Part shown: positions 9,090 through 21,324 of the stretch, piece by piece
Layout of the letters: every line of letters begins with the position of its first letter
How positions within the stretch are numbered: position 1 is the stretch's first letter
NCBI GenBank assembly: GCA_944989445.1
Contig: CALYLW010001029.1
Span: 62,001 to 126,000, forward strand
Length of the DNA stretch: 64,000 bases
Origin: Ampullaceana balthica
Lineage: Eukaryota; Mollusca; Gastropoda; Lymnaeidae
Direction of reading: 5' to 3'
Notes under the pieces: generated by a model
What the model saw: only the letters and a program-made list of their open reading frames with translations
What the model was told of the DNA's origin: nothing
Database searches by the model: none
Made by a program: the position numbers and the translations under genes

Positions 9090-11357
9090 CTAATAGTTCA
9101 TATTGCCCTTCCCAAGTATTTAAAAAGAATAAGATTTGGAGAATATAATATACAAAACTTACTATACAAAAGGATTTAAAGAACCACCGGAAACTTTTGA
9201 GAATAAACGTTGTGTGAATGATTAATTTTTTAAAAAAATGCTTTTCTTGTTGTTATGATCTTTCAAAGTTTGATCTCTTATTACTTTATTTTGAACTCTT
9301 CGTGTGTTTTTTTCTTGTAAGTTCGACCCCAAACCATCTTGCAGATAGAAGAAAAAATGAAGCATTACGTTTATAAGTATATAGTAACTGTTAACTGTCT
9401 TGAGTCTCAGTCAGCCTCTTGAAAACCCAAATGTTGTTTTTTTTAGTTGGAGTGTCCCGGTCAGCTAGAAGACTCTGCATCTTAAGCCCCAGACAAGGAA
9501 GCCAGTCGTGACACAGTAAAAGACATTTCTTGAAAATTAAAATACTAAATGTAAAATACTTATAGGACAAACACTTATCGTTGGGTTGCTATTACTTGCT
9601 ATACTGATATAGGAATAAACTGTATAAATACATGTTGGCAGGTTTGGTTGACTTTTACATGCATGAATAAAATGCATAAAATGTTTCAGGGTTGACTGAC
9701 GGGTTAATTGAAGGATTGAACTTAACAGAATATACCACACTGGATTGATGGGTAGATCTGGACCAAACATTGAAAGGATGACCCTGATAACACATATACA
9801 AATTCTAAAAATGAATTGAATTTCTCATTCCAACTCCTTCCTTCCTGAGGTAAAAAAAATCATTTGTTTGTACACTCTGATGTCATTGTTCCACATACGT
9901 TTTTAAAACGGATTGATGGATCTTTTAAAAAATGTGCACACATATTCTTAATTATACAGAAACAAATATTGGGCGTTTAGAATATCACAAATATAAAGTC
10001 TCTTCGTGTTACTGGGAAACGAAAATCCACCAAGAATAATTTGCATCACTTTGTGAAGCAGCACTAAATTCAGGTATTGTTTGCCATTTGTGAATGTGGT
10101 CGTTTGGGAAAGAAGGACCTTAACGGAACAAATAGTTTACACAAATAATTTTAATGTATTTTAAATGTGCACTATTTTCAATGATGGTTTTTTTTAAATT
10201 AATTCCATACCTTATGGAATTGTTTGTTTAGTCCCATTAGCCCTCTAAATCTTACTTTGAATTTTTCGGTCATCAAAGAATTGTATTTTTCATATGTAGT
10301 ACTAATGTAGACTTTTGATGAAATGCTAGTTTGTAAAATGCTCATATTACAACTGAAGCGATGAACTTAAATCGTCGTATGTAGAGCGATAGTCTACAAA
10401 TAATTATTGACGAATTTTCACTTACTAAATAAATAAAAAAATTATAGCAATATTTTTTTAAAAGTATTTCTTTATTTTATTTTTATCTATTTATTTATTT
10501 TAATTAATTTTTTTATTTCCCTTTTTTTTTGCTGCCATGCGTGGGTATATTTCTATCTTTAAAAATAAACTCGAGATAGAAAATGGGCGTGGCTAAGAGC
10601 GATGCCGATTTGTGTATTTCGTAGCCAAAGACGTCATTGTTCTGCACCTATATGCACAACTTAGACGTGAAGCGTTCATTGTGCGGCGCTTATTTACCTG
10701 GCCACGGAGCCAGTATGTATGGCGAACAGGGTGTAAATTACCCATTTGGGGTAAAAAGCAAACTCTTGGGTGTAATTCGGACTCATTGGGGATATATAAA
10801 ATCCGATAGAATCCGCTCCTTTGGGGTTTAACGTCAACATCAAAATTTTATATTTTTGTGGGTATCTCAAGTTCGCAAACCCTGGGCTAATATCATGAGC
10901 GGAAATACCGTCAAAAAACATTCAAATGTGACTGTGACGCTACTTAAAAATATGTTTAATAAAGGTACCAATTACAAACTGGAGAACAGTTATTTATACT
11001 AAATGAAAATGTCTTTAAATAAAAAATACAATCTTTTTATATAATGTCATTTTTTAAAATCAGTCCTATTGTTTAAATACAATTTAAAAATAATATATAT
11101 ATATATCGTTCTACAGGATACTATACTTTTCCATGGTACACAAGTTACTACATAATTTATTTTTGTCTTATCACATGTGATATAACTTATACGCGGACCA
11201 TCTGATATGTCCACTGGCTTTGTAAAGAAATCAGTACTAAAGAGCAAAACGTACTTGGTGTCGAAAGGACGTCACACCACAAATTATGAACTGAGAAAAG
11301 TTGCAGAACAGTTTGTTATTTCAGTCTGATATGTTGTAATCGATGATGAGGTGGATG
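9090..11357. other. Gene-free stretch
   Basis: About 2.3 kb of AT-rich, apparently unique sequence. Short frames occur (for example minus 9537-9770 and plus 10612-10831) but none has a recognisable motif. A short TA run is at 11095-11106. Confidence 0.5.
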
Positions 11358-11541
11358 CAGGGTCTGTCTTAAGCCACTGCAACCTATGCGGCCGCAGTGG
11401 GCCCCGCGCTTTCATAGGCCCAGCCTATCTTAATTTTCACTTACTCTTATTAATTTCTTATCCTTGCCCAAATTGATCCCAGTGCAATCTGTTTCGCATT
11501 CTAAGCCGCATAGGGTCCCGCAATCGCTAAGACCGGCCCTG
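11358..11541. mobile_element. hAT-type MITE with perfect 8-bp TSD (ggtggatg)
   Basis: Ends cagggtctgtcttaag and cgctaagaccggccctg form imperfect terminal inverted repeats. The flanks ggtggatg at 11350-11357 and 11542-11549 are identical, as expected of an 8-bp hAT target duplication. The interior is GC-rich with gcggccgcag and no ORF. Confidence 0.88.
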
Positions 11542-11645
11542 GGTGGATGGGTCCTTATAGAGTGCTAATGCCAATGCTGTTTTAACTTACCCAACAAGCT
11601 CTGCTGGTGTTATTGAAACGTTGCCAAGAAAGATGTTCTCTAATG

Positions 11646-11814
11646 CAGTGCTTCTCAAACTTTTTACTATGGTGGACCGGTAGGAATTTTTTCCATTGCA
11701 CCAGGACCGGTGCACTATTTTCCCTGCACTGACAATTTTTTATGTCCTTTTTTTTTGAGAACATCTGCGGACCGGCAGTGGATGGCCCGCGGACCACCAC
11801 TTTGAGAAGCACTG
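11646..11814. mobile_element. hAT-type MITE, cagtgcttctcaaa family, copy 1
   Basis: Terminal inverted repeats cagtgcttctcaaac and tttgagaagcactg flank a 169-bp body with the words atggtggaccgg and ctgcggaccgg. The 8-bp duplication ctctaatg is perfect on both sides. At least four more members or remnants occur in this window. Confidence 0.93.
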
Positions 11815-12093
11815 CTCTAATGCACCTGAGCCAATCCATTATGAATCACGTAAACTATCTATTACTACCTTAGTCAAAATATTGCTGTCATTTAATTCGT
11901 GATTATTGAATTATTTTTATTGTGTAAGTTGTTTGCGTTTTTCTTTTGATGCCAAGAAAACCGTATCAAATACTTTTGCAAAAAAATCGTTTCAATTATG
12001 GTTTCAACGCTAAATGTTTGCTATAATACAATTTTAATTTAGAACTTTTCACTTTTAAAGAAGCTCTTTTTTAGTCGAAGTAACCAGTTATTG

Positions 12094-12530
12094 TTTCAAG
12101 TCTACAAGATTAGCTATGGTTTCATGTCTATAAGTATCATTATTGTTTGCAAGTCTAACATACCCAATGTGGTTTAGTTTCCAGTCTACATACCCATGTG
12201 GTTTAGTTTCAAGTCTAACATACCCAATGTGGTTAAGTTTCAAGTCTACATACCCGATGTGTTTAGTTCAAGTCTAACATACCCAATGTGGTTTAGTTCA
12301 AGTCTAACATACCCAATGTGGTTTAGTTTCAAGTCGAACATACCCGTCGTTATATCAGATCTAACACTCCTTTTTTCTATTGGTTTCAAGTCAAATACAA
12401 ACTCTTTGGCTTCAAACTAACATACCCGTCATTATTTCAAGTCTAACACACCCGATATTATATGGTTGTGAGAAAGCACACCCGTTATTGTTTGGTTTCA
12501 AGACTAACACACCCTTTTTTTGGTTTCATT
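12094..12530 (+). repeat. Minisatellite, ~30-bp unit, about 13 degenerate copies
   Basis: Repeats of caagtctaacatacccaatg followed by tggtttagttt, diverging toward both ends. Unit length varies from about 26 to 33 bp. Not coding. Confidence 0.85.
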
Positions 12531-13323
12531 TTAACACAGTTTGAAGTTTATTACGCAATCTCTTACGTATAGTAAAACAGCTGACATTTGGATACCTTCT
12601 CGACCCCCGATGTCGCGAATTCTTTTCTCCACAAGACACCCGCGACCCCAGTGGAACCCCCAGCGAAGGAGGGGCCATAGACGAGGCCCCGCGCCAACCT
12701 TGTGCAACACTCCAGCGGTTTTCTATCAGTGACAACCGAATGTGCGCGTCGCGAGGTATTTTTTTCTCCCCCAGTGAACTCCACCTGTTGGAGGCGCAGC
12801 GAGGAATGAAAACAATTTCTGCGCACCTACCAATCAGTCAGTTATCTACTGTCTTGTGTGCTCCAGTTTCATCAAGTGTTTTCTAACGTCTGCTAGGATT
12901 TTATTTCCCCCAACAGGAATACCTGTTTAAAGATCCGGCTTCATTTTATGCTCCAGCAGTTTTAGTGCTGTTTTCATTTTTTTTTACAGCAGGTAAATAA
13001 TTTATGTCTGTTGTGCTGTCATTGTTTGGCTTTTGATTGATTGTTTAAAAAAAACACTAAAACTAAAATTGAGGATATTTCTTAGTTGCGGTTTCTCAGG
13101 AACAGTTAAAATGTTGTATTTTTAAGGGTGTGTACTCGTATTTGGACTGTAGCCATAGTATAAGTAAAGACAAGGGTAGGCGTAGGGATAAACTCCTCTA
13201 TATTTACATGCTACGAACTTTAGATTGTTGCTTGCACACGGCCAAGTATATGAAGAAAAATGTTGATAACAACATTTTTAAAATTAAAAAACACTTTTTT
13301 TTTAAATTTAGGCTTCTTCTTTT
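12531..13323. other. Gene-free stretch with a GC-rich patch
   Basis: At 12590-12830 two related GC-rich blocks (cgcgaattcttttctcc ... agcgaaggag and gcgaggtatttttttctcc ... cagcgaggaatg) look like a diverged duplication or repeat end. The short frames over it match nothing I know. Confidence 0.4.
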
Positions 13324-13385
13324 GGGGATAGATTGGCAATTTTTCTTTACAATATTGTAAAGAAAAATTTCCAATCTATTCCCCT
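13324..13385. repeat. ~60-bp near-perfect palindrome
   Basis: Centred on acaatattgt; arms ggggatagattggcaatttt and its complement differ by one mismatch and one indel. Could extrude as a cruciform or be the core of a fold-back element. Confidence 0.85.
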
Positions 13386-13599
13386 CTTGATAAGTGCCCG
13401 TATGCATATATGTTTGCGGACTGGAAAATTTGTTACTTACTTTAGCTTCCCGCTCCCCCACAATTAGCCTCAACTACCCCCCCCCCACCAAAAAAAATAT
13501 ATGTATATATATATCTCAAATCCATTTCTATGAGATCTATTCTCAACAAAAAACCACCCGCCTCTCCTTTTTTTCACGCTTTACTTCATATGTGAATAG

Positions 13600-13825
13600 A
13601 GTCTATAGTACATACAAACATACACAAACCTCGGTACATAGAGTTTAGAGTTCTTACGGCCATACACATTCAGAGGAACATATAGTTAGAGTGCATACAG
13701 TCATACACAACGGAGCGAATCGAGATGTGTTTAGAGTACATAGTATAAGCCTACATACACATACTGAGGCCCATAGAGTTCTGAGTACTTACGACCATAC
13801 ACATTCAGAGGCACATAATGTATCT
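13600..13825 (+). repeat. Degenerate tandem repeat (~45 bp)
   Basis: Recurring words catacacattcagagg, acatagagtttagag and cttacggcc / cttacgacc, about four to five diverged copies. No coding signal. Confidence 0.65.
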
Positions 13826-13921
13826 AGACATACGGTAGCAGATATGTGCATTTTTAGCTTCATTTTGAAATCTTGGTTAGGCGCACATTTACACTTCTTA
13901 TCACCAATGTATTCTCTTTTT

Positions 13922-14369
13922 GAAACATCTCCAACACGATCTGATATCTGTATTTAACCCTTAAACAACTGTTACTTGCTTATTGACACCAGTCATGACA
14001 GGAATGTAAACCTGGAGATGTAATGATGGTTTAGAAACATCTCCAACATGAACTGATATGTGTATTTAACCCTTTAACAACTGTTACTTGCTTATTGCCA
14101 CCAGTCATGACAGGAATGTAAACCTGGAGATGTTATGATGGTTTAGAAACATCTCCAACATGAACTGATATGTGTATTTAACCCTTTAACAACTGTTGCT
14201 TGCTTATTGCCACCAGTCATGACAAGAATGTAAACCTGGAGATGTAATAATGGTTTAGAAACATCTCCAACACGATCTGATATCTGTATTTAACCCTTTA
14301 ACAACTGTTGCTTGCTTATTGCCACCAGTCATGACAGGAATGTGAACCTGGAGATGTAATGATGGTTTT
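13922..14369 (+). repeat. Four tandem copies of a 112-bp unit
   Basis: Units start at 13922, 14034, 14146 and 14258, each exactly 112 bp. They begin gaaacatctccaacac/atg and end ggagatgtaatgatggttt. Units 1 and 4 share cacgatctgatatctg, and units 2 and 3 share catgaactgatatgtg. The unit begins and ends with near-inverted catctcc/ggagatg. Confidence 0.93.
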
Positions 14370-14374
14370 GAAAC

Positions 14375-14880
14375 ATACGAAAACCGGATACTTATCATTT
14401 TAAAATGTTATTGTCGTTTGTATCTTTGGTAAATTTACTTTGTTTCTTTATTTTATTACTAGAAGACTTTTATTATGTTACTAGATTTGCTGCCATATCA
14501 TTGAAGAAGAAAAAAAAACTATTGCATTAAAATGTATCTGTATAGCATACATTTAAAGAAACTTTTTGTTTTACAACTCTGAAGTTTTAAAAATCAACTT
14601 CCCATAGCTTAGTCGGCTTTGAAAGGAACGCCCGGAACGGGCTTGCAAGAATATCTTGACACATAAGACTTGTCTTTAGGCACTTAAACCATATTTCCAA
14701 AAGGAATTAAATTAAATTATTCCCAGAGACAATAAAATATCCCTTTAAAGTTGTAATGAATTTATTTTACAGTTGATCGGTGCTAGGTTTTTTTTCAAAT
14801 AAAATTATCAGAAAGTTTCTTTGTTGTTTGTCTCATTTTCAACTTAGTCTTTAGGGTTTGTTGTTTAAACTTTGCATGTT
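14375..14880. other. No recognisable feature
   Basis: AT-rich, apparently unique sequence without a supported frame. Confidence 0.5.
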
Positions 14881-15062
14881 CATCAGCACGCTGTTTGTGA
14901 TGTGAACCCTCATGTCATTCAATACCGTGTTTCTGATGTGAAACCTCGTGCCATCCTATACCCTGTTTGTGATGTGTGTGATGTAAACCCTCATGTCATT
15001 CTGTGTCATGTATGTGATGTCAAACCCTCATGTCATTCTGTGATGTCAAACCCTCATCTCTA
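14881..15062 (+). repeat. Degenerate tandem repeat (gatgtgaaccctcatgtcatt)
   Basis: Five or six irregular copies of tgatgtgaaccctcatgtca with variable insertions such as taccctgtttg. A short frame here follows from the repeat. Confidence 0.7.
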
Positions 15063-16116
15063 ATAAGATCTACTCAAAATGTCTAACTAAAAATACGTTT
15101 TAGACACGAGCGATACATAATTTTCTTTCAAGACTACCATTAGCGAATAATTTGCCAAACAAATACTATTTAAAATGATGTGATTAACGGTTTTTTTTTA
15201 AATTTTAGATGTTCAATCAATAGTGATGCGAATTTTGTTATTATTTTAAATGGAGGGTAAAAAATGAGGGCGATCCTATAAGCCAAAGTATGATATGAAA
15301 GTTTACCTGGACTATTGGGAATTATTATTTCTATCCGAAAACGACAGAAACTGTGAACGACACTTTAGTAATAAATAGAGGAATTTGTGAAAGAAAAACA
15401 CAACAAAAGCTAAACACCATTACTTCGTCTTCAGTTTATCGTGTCAAACCAATGATATATGGACGGCTTTATCTCATTTATCAATCAAACTTAAAAGGAT
15501 TAATCTAGGAAAACGATGTTTTTTTGTTTGTTTTTAAAAATATGCACTTCAATACATATTCATATAGTCTATCCTTTGCCATTGAATATGATTTTAAATT
15601 GAGAAAAAAACACAATTGAAAGCAAAAAAGCGTGACGTTTATGTGTACATTATAATTTGATGCAATAAAGTTGAAGTTTACGACCATGCCATATGACATA
15701 TTAACAGCAACAGTGGCCAATGGTTTATGTTAATTTACAGAAAAGACACAGATTTTGATCATCCCCCTCCTCCCCACCCCCCAAAAAATATATATTATGT
15801 ATATAATAAAAATAATAAATAAAATTAATTAATTAATACAAGTAAAATAAAAATAAAGTAAATAATATATTCCTTATAATTTTCCACCTTGTTTTCTCTA
15901 GCACTGCGGGCGAATATTTCTGTTATTTTGTTAATGTACCACTCATGTGATTGTACTCTGTGGGCCGTGTAGTATTCAAACGTCGAACCGTGGGGTCGGC
16001 TGGCTGGGATCAGAGGTTCTCCAAACGACGCAGAGAAGAGCTGATGATTTAGAACCACCGAGAAAACCCGTTGATATTGTCTCGGGGTGAAATTAAACGT
16101 TGATGTATAGGCGACA
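15063..16116. other. No gene seen
   Basis: AT-rich with a C-run and TA-rich patch near 15765-15830. Only short frames without motifs. Confidence 0.45.
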
Positions 16117-16404
16117 TCATTTTACACTCTCCGAAAATAGATTAAAAATTAAAGGATCCATCCTTTTTTTGCCAGTGTGGCTATACGGGATCATGTGACC
16201 TTGTATCGTGGAGGCCGAGAACCGGTCTGTAGTCTGCAGTTTTGGGGTCGTGTGATTGAATGGGTCTTGGGTCTGGTCTGAATGGGTTTGTGTGGTTCTG
16301 TTGTATGTGGGATTTAAACCGACGTCTGTGGCATCGGCTGCTGGGGGTAGGGGCGTCAAGGTGAGGTGGCGGGAATAGGTACCCCCACGATTTTGGTCGG
16401 CCAC
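16117..16404 (-). other. Unrecognised open frame in a GC-richer island
   Basis: A 95-codon minus-strand frame (VADQNRGGTYSRHLTLTP ...) with T/P/N/Q-rich, low-hydrophobicity content. It has no ATG at its start (GTG) and is preceded by cacaaccag, which could be a splice acceptor. I do not recognise it; a chance frame is at least as likely. Confidence 0.13.
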
Positions 16405-16543
16405 CTGGTTGTGGGGAGATTTTTACGTACCGGCGAGGAATAAAACAAAATATATCTTCTAAATCTATAAGGACTCAAAAAGTCAATATTGAATATGAAT
16501 ATTACCTATACTTTTTTTTATTATTGCATATAATAGATATAAC

Positions 16544-16718
16544 CTGTGCTGGGTGTACCTATTTGCTAAAAAATTTATAGCTTTGGGCCCCCGTCTTCTT
16601 GGGGGCCCCCGGAATTTTTGTAATCACATTTGGCGCTGACATAGAATATCTGGACTTCAAGAGGGCCCCCATATATCTCAAATAGCTCAGGGCCCCATCA
16701 AGTCTAAATCCGGCCCTG
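16544..16718. mobile_element. hAT-type MITE with perfect TSD (gatataac)
   Basis: Starts ctgtgctgggtg and ends aaatccggccctg. Identical 8-bp flanks gatataac occur at 16536-16543 and 16719-16726. The body has paired G/C runs (gggcccccgtc, gggggcccccgg). Resembles the elements at 11358 and 47901 in its ggccctg end. Confidence 0.88.
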
Positions 16719-16726
16719 GATATAAC

Positions 16727-18018
16727 ACGCCTTCAAACGCTATTCCGGTATATACATGTAAAAGTTCTCACTGGTTCTCGTTGTATTGTTCATAATAAGT
16801 TGGAGATCAATCAATTAAGACTCAACTCATAATGTAATCAGTAAACAAATAACTTCAGGCACGACACATTGTGCAGACGTACACGAAGTATTGCCAATAT
16901 GACACTCTCCAACCCCCCTATAAATCAAAGCTAGCAGCTTTATTCAATGTTCTTGGCTTGTTATTTTCTTCTTATAGCATCGAATCGATTTAGGTCACAT
17001 CTAGCTTATAGCTGAAGAATCGCACTTTCGTCTTAACTTGCTTATACTTAGGGTATTTATTGCGCCTGACATTTTCTTTCACGGGGTTGCAAGGCGGGGC
17101 GGGTGGTAAGGTAATGTTAAGGGAAAGAGTGGTTGACAGCGTTTTGTATGCAATGTATTAATTATGTCTAGAATTGAGAAGCAACTTATATATAACTCTT
17201 AGAAAACTGTTTGGAAAAGAAAAAACAAAACCGACAATAAACAATCCGTTTAACATAAACTTTTGTGGGAAAATGTAAACAAATGAACAGCTTTCGCGAT
17301 GGTAAATACGTATATGTATATTTTAAAGTGTTATCATCTGTGTAATCTGGGAAATGACGGAATATAAAAAAATTGCTCATTAGGATTTTTAGCCCATTTT
17401 AGGCGACCATACATTTGGCGAAAATGTGGGTGAGATGTCGCCGGGGCTGAAACAGTTGTCAATAAGAAATAATTTGTTATGTTGACTTTGAGTTTTAGTT
17501 TTTAAAAAAATTAATTAATAAGGCAATATGTCACCAAAATACACTAAGCTGCATTAAAAGATAGGTTCTAGCCATTTGGATTCTAAATCGAGAATCTAAA
17601 AAGAGAACCTGTGTACTACCGTCTAATACTGCAGCTCTGGCTTACTAACTATATTTTACATGCATGGCCCTCGTTAATGGACAAGGAAAATCTGTTGCTC
17701 GCTGAAATTGAAGACCATAAAATTGTAAATTACTTTCTTTCGTGATTTCACGGGCCTCGGAATGGAGCATTTTCCTGAGAAGTCTTTAAATTACCTAAAT
17801 TCTTATGGAATTCCTTGAGTATAAACCCAATTATTGAATCAAATCAGGCATCGATTACTTATGAAACAGTAAACACAAGAAACGTTGCTGAAACTGGCTT
17901 TTAACACCATGTGTGGTTTTCTCCATGTCTGTCACTCTTGTGTTTAACAGTAGATATTACACTTTTTAACTAAAAGAACCATTCAAACCTCTTACAATAT
18001 TTTTTAGCATTCCGATTA
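16727..18018. other. Gene-free stretch
   Basis: AT-rich, apparently unique; no supported frame, no tandem repeat. Confidence 0.5.
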
Positions 18019-18026
18019 GCTTAAGG

Positions 18027-18223
18027 CAGGGGTCGGCAACCTGCGGATCGCGCTCGCGTGTGGCTCTTTCGGTGGCAAGATGCGGCTCTCCAGTTCCACG
18101 CGCAAATATTAATAATTGTATTATTTTATTTTCAAAAGCAATGTTAGTTGGTATTTAGAAAAATGGTGAATGTTGTACATTGTATCTGGTGGCTCTTCAT
18201 CCAAAAAAGGTTGCTGACCCCTG
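18027..18223. mobile_element. hAT-type MITE with perfect TSD (gcttaagg)
   Basis: Terminal inverted repeats caggggtcggcaacc and ggttgctgacccctg; perfect 8-bp duplications gcttaagg at 18019-18026 and 18224-18231. Interior words gtggctcttt and ggtggctcttc are the usual subterminal motifs of this widespread hAT MITE type. Confidence 0.94.
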
Positions 18224-18849
18224 GCTTAAGGCCTGATGCACTTACCACTTGAGGCAGAGATACTACAGGTATTGGACTATGCTTTGCTTTGGACAATCTC
18301 ATCTTTTTTCCAATCCCAACCTTCCCCCCCCACACACAAAATTACCTTAATACTGATATGACGAGTTTCGGGGCCCTAATGACCAGGGACAAAATAAGTT
18401 TGAGGGCCCTTTTTTTATTTTTTATTTATTTATTTATTTTAAAAAAAATATTTTGTATAAACATCATAGAAGCCGTATACGTTTGAAGCAATTTGGTTTT
18501 GTCAAATATCCGGCATTCTGCGAATAGCTCACAAAATAAAATAATGACACTAATATTACATTCATATATCACTGTGTTGACTTTAAGTAACGGCCTTTGT
18601 CAAAGTCACGTTCCAGAAATTCTTGTTCGCCAGAGGTAATTACGTTTACTTGAAGAAAACAAGTTATTTTTAAATAATTGAGGATCCTAAATAAACAATA
18701 ACGGCCTTCACCTATATTAAAGCCAGCCTTTTGATTGGTCTCACTGATTCATTATTTTGTGGATACCTTGGATTTCGTCACTGATTGTCAATGTGGACCT
18801 TGGAATCGCGGCGTCATTTTATTAACATTGGTTAAGGAAAATGTTATGA

Positions 18850-19007
18850 AAATACTCATTGTATTTTACTTTATGCGCCTATGGCCAAAAAATTGACATT
18901 TTCTATGGGTTTAGTATTAATAACTAATGGTTGCAAATGGAGGATTATAATTATATTTTTCTGTCATTTATTGATAACTTCTGCGGACCACCGCTTTGAG
19001 TGGCATT
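18850..19007. mobile_element. Remnant of the cagtgcttctcaaa MITE family
   Basis: Matches the middle and right end of the longer copy at 58524: ttgacattttctat, ataactaatggttgcaaatggagg, tgataacttctgcggacc, ending ccaccgctttgagtggcattg. The left end is lost and no target duplication is visible. Confidence 0.7.
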
Positions 19008-19102
19008 GATCTAGAAGACTAACATATTGCAGTAAATTTATCGAAATAAGTTTTAAATACAAACATATTCAATAATTCATATTAATAAACATGACCAGAT
19101 AT

Positions 19103-19546
19103 TTAAGAAATGTTAATTAAAAATAACATCAATGTAATGCTATATTTAACGCAGCCCCATGTTAATGCTCTTGTAGTATAGTGACTTCCGCCCAACCTCT
19201 CTTCCCCCGTCGCATGAGTAACTGTGAAGAATGTGCTAATGTTGTTAGTACTTGTTAAACTGCCACTTCCACCATTTATCCTCCGCCAGTTACTTCTGCC
19301 GGCTTGACTTACCGTATCTGTTTGTTCTACGGCGTCCGTCAGTTGGCCTTCCACACTTGGCCTCGCCAGATAGGCTTCTCCAGATTGGGTTTTCTTCGCC
19401 TTGTTTGAATGAGGACAGGGGTGGGGTGACCTCTCGGCCTTGCGTGGTTTTAGGTGGGCCACCAGCAGTGGGCCGGTCTTCCTAAAAGTTGAAAAGATTG
19501 TCAGCAGAAATGGTGACCCAGATGCTTTCGTGACCCAGTGAGACAT
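19103..19546 (-). CDS. Hypothetical open frame, 147 codons
   Basis: The frame starts with a true ATG, in a GC-richer patch. The sequence (MSHWVTKASGSPFLLTIFS ... NWRRINGGSGSLTSTNN) is rich in S, T, K and R and has no domain I recognise. The last 20 residues are hydrophobic but read into AT-rich DNA. No promoter or splice evidence. It could be a chance frame, a piece of a transposon, or a 3' exon. Confidence 0.12.
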   Translation of the reverse strand: MSHWVTKASGSPFLLTIFSTFRKTGPLLVAHLKPRKAERSPHPCPHSNKAKKTQSGEAYLARPSVEGQLTDAVEQTDTVSQAGRSNWRRINGGSGSLTSTNNISTFFTVTHATGEERLGGSHYTTRALTWGCVKYSITLMLFLINIS

Positions 19547-19732
19547 CTACAGACTGGGTACATCTAAATGCCGGTGTTGACATTAGACGAAGGAGAAGTG
19601 TGTGTGTGGGCGGGGGTTTCTTTGACTGTCTCAGGCAAGATCGCCAATATACACATCTGTATTATATTCAGTGTCCTAAGCAAGCTCGTCTTTATAGACA
19701 TCTGTATTATATTCAGTATCCTATAGAGGCAG

Positions 19733-20752
19733 TGGTGTATAAAGTTCGGCCAGTGGGCCGAATGCGGCCCGCATAAAAAATTTAACTTGTCCCGCGGCCT
19801 CATCTTAAATAATTTATGTGCGTGCGTGACTTTTTCTTTAACGGCGACATTGAATTTATAAGAAAATAAACAAATTATGCGCATTTTTTAAATAATGATG
19901 GCAAATATCGATAGCCTCTTATTGGTTATTAACGTGTATAATGACTTTTTAAAAGCTATAGAGTAATGCGTTCGAAATTCGATGACGTCCGATGGCAAAA
20001 GTGTTGAAGTAATATTCATTTACTTTTGAAAATGAATGCGTTGTCGTTGTACTTAAATTTTTTAGCCAGCATTTACATCAAATATTGTGCACAAAATATT
20101 TGCATCTAGTTGAATTTCAACTCAATTATTTAATTAAAGGGAAGTAGTATAAAATTACACATCTCTGTTCAATAACTTTTGTTTTTATTTAGCAATTTTT
20201 TTAAAAATTTGTGATAATGGATAAGATAATGATATGGCATCTTTAATCGTTGTAGTATTTGTATATTTTTCCCCCCTTTCAAAATATCACTATTACATTG
20301 TATAAACCAGGGGTCTGGGAAACTTTTTGTCTGAGAGAGCCATTAACACCACATAATTTGAAAGTAACTCTGTGAGAGCCACAGAAACTAAAAATTCCAG
20401 TAAATGTGTACATGTTGTGTACTTTCAACACTAAACGTACAATAATTATGTCGATGAATTCTTTTTAATAATATTGTTATGCTGTTTTTTATATGCAATT
20501 AATATGTAGATCAAATGAGTCTGAGTAAAAGTTTTGTGTTTTTTTAAAATTTGTATTAAATGAACATTTGTCTGAGAGCCAGATGCAGCCATCAATAGAG
20601 CCACATCTGGCTCGCGAGCCATGGTTTCCCGACCAAACAAAGGGAGATGATATAATTAAAGAGCATGTAACTCAATATCGTCGTATGTCATTTTTTAAAA
20701 AAAATCTGACTCCAGCCCTCACATACATTTTGTGAAAAGATTGAGCACCCCT
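19733..20752. mobile_element. Probable hAT-like element (~1 kb) with a nested insertion
   Basis: The left end cagtggtgtataaagttcgg runs into cggcccgcataaa; the right end is ttgagcacccctg. Flanking 8-mers (tatagagg / ctaaaagg) match at only 4 of 8 positions, so boundaries are weak. It contains the element at 20307-20634. Confidence 0.5.
20307..20634. mobile_element. Nested hAT-like MITE
   Basis: Left end caggggtctgggaaactt and right end gccatggtttcccgacc are imperfect inverted repeats with internal gagagagcc / ctcgcgagcc motifs. The outermost cccctg of the right end appears lost and no target duplication is seen. Confidence 0.6.
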
Positions 20753-21320
20753 GCTAAAAGGCATTCTCGTCATTTTACACATATTTTCATTAATATTATT
20801 ATATTCAGTGTTCTGCAATGCCAAGCTCGTCAATATAACAGTTTATTATATATACGTTTCAATAAACACGCTCGTCATTATACACATGCGTATTATATTC
20901 AGTAGTCTTTCTAAAGTGTGTGCGTCATTTTTTTTCTCCTTCCCTATGAAAAATGCTTCCCTCTTGAAATTCTCGTGACTTAAACAGATGGCATATTTTT
21001 GTTTGTTTGATAAACAAGCAAATTTGCTATGCCACTAACAGTGGGCCAATTTAAATTTTGAATGATTTGTATTGTTGAATCTCAACATAGGTTATCGACC
21101 TTATATGATGATTAATTGTCTGGCTTCTAGGTCTCTTTGTTAACCGCCGAAGTGAGATAAACTCTTTTCAATCCACATTGATTTATATTCAATATAATCG
21201 ATTTAAGGAGCACTAACCTTGCGTCTTTGATCCATGCAGCATGTCAATGGTCAACGTTTTATTGTCACCTACATATGACTGCCTGAACTAAAATGATTTA
21301 TTTGTAAGGGCAACTAATGC
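20753..21320. other. No recognisable gene
   Basis: AT-rich. The words tattatattcagt and ctcgtcatta/ctcgtcaat recur loosely between 19650 and 20920, suggesting a very decayed tandem repeat interrupted by the MITEs. Confidence 0.4.
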
Positions 21321-21324
21321 CTTC

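Noticed and set aside
11582..11839. Minus-strand frame sharing the peptide KKFLPVHHSKKFEKH with frames near 53.3-53.6 kb
   Set aside because: The likeness arises because both overlap copies of the same MITE; it is translated transposon end sequence, not a conserved gene.
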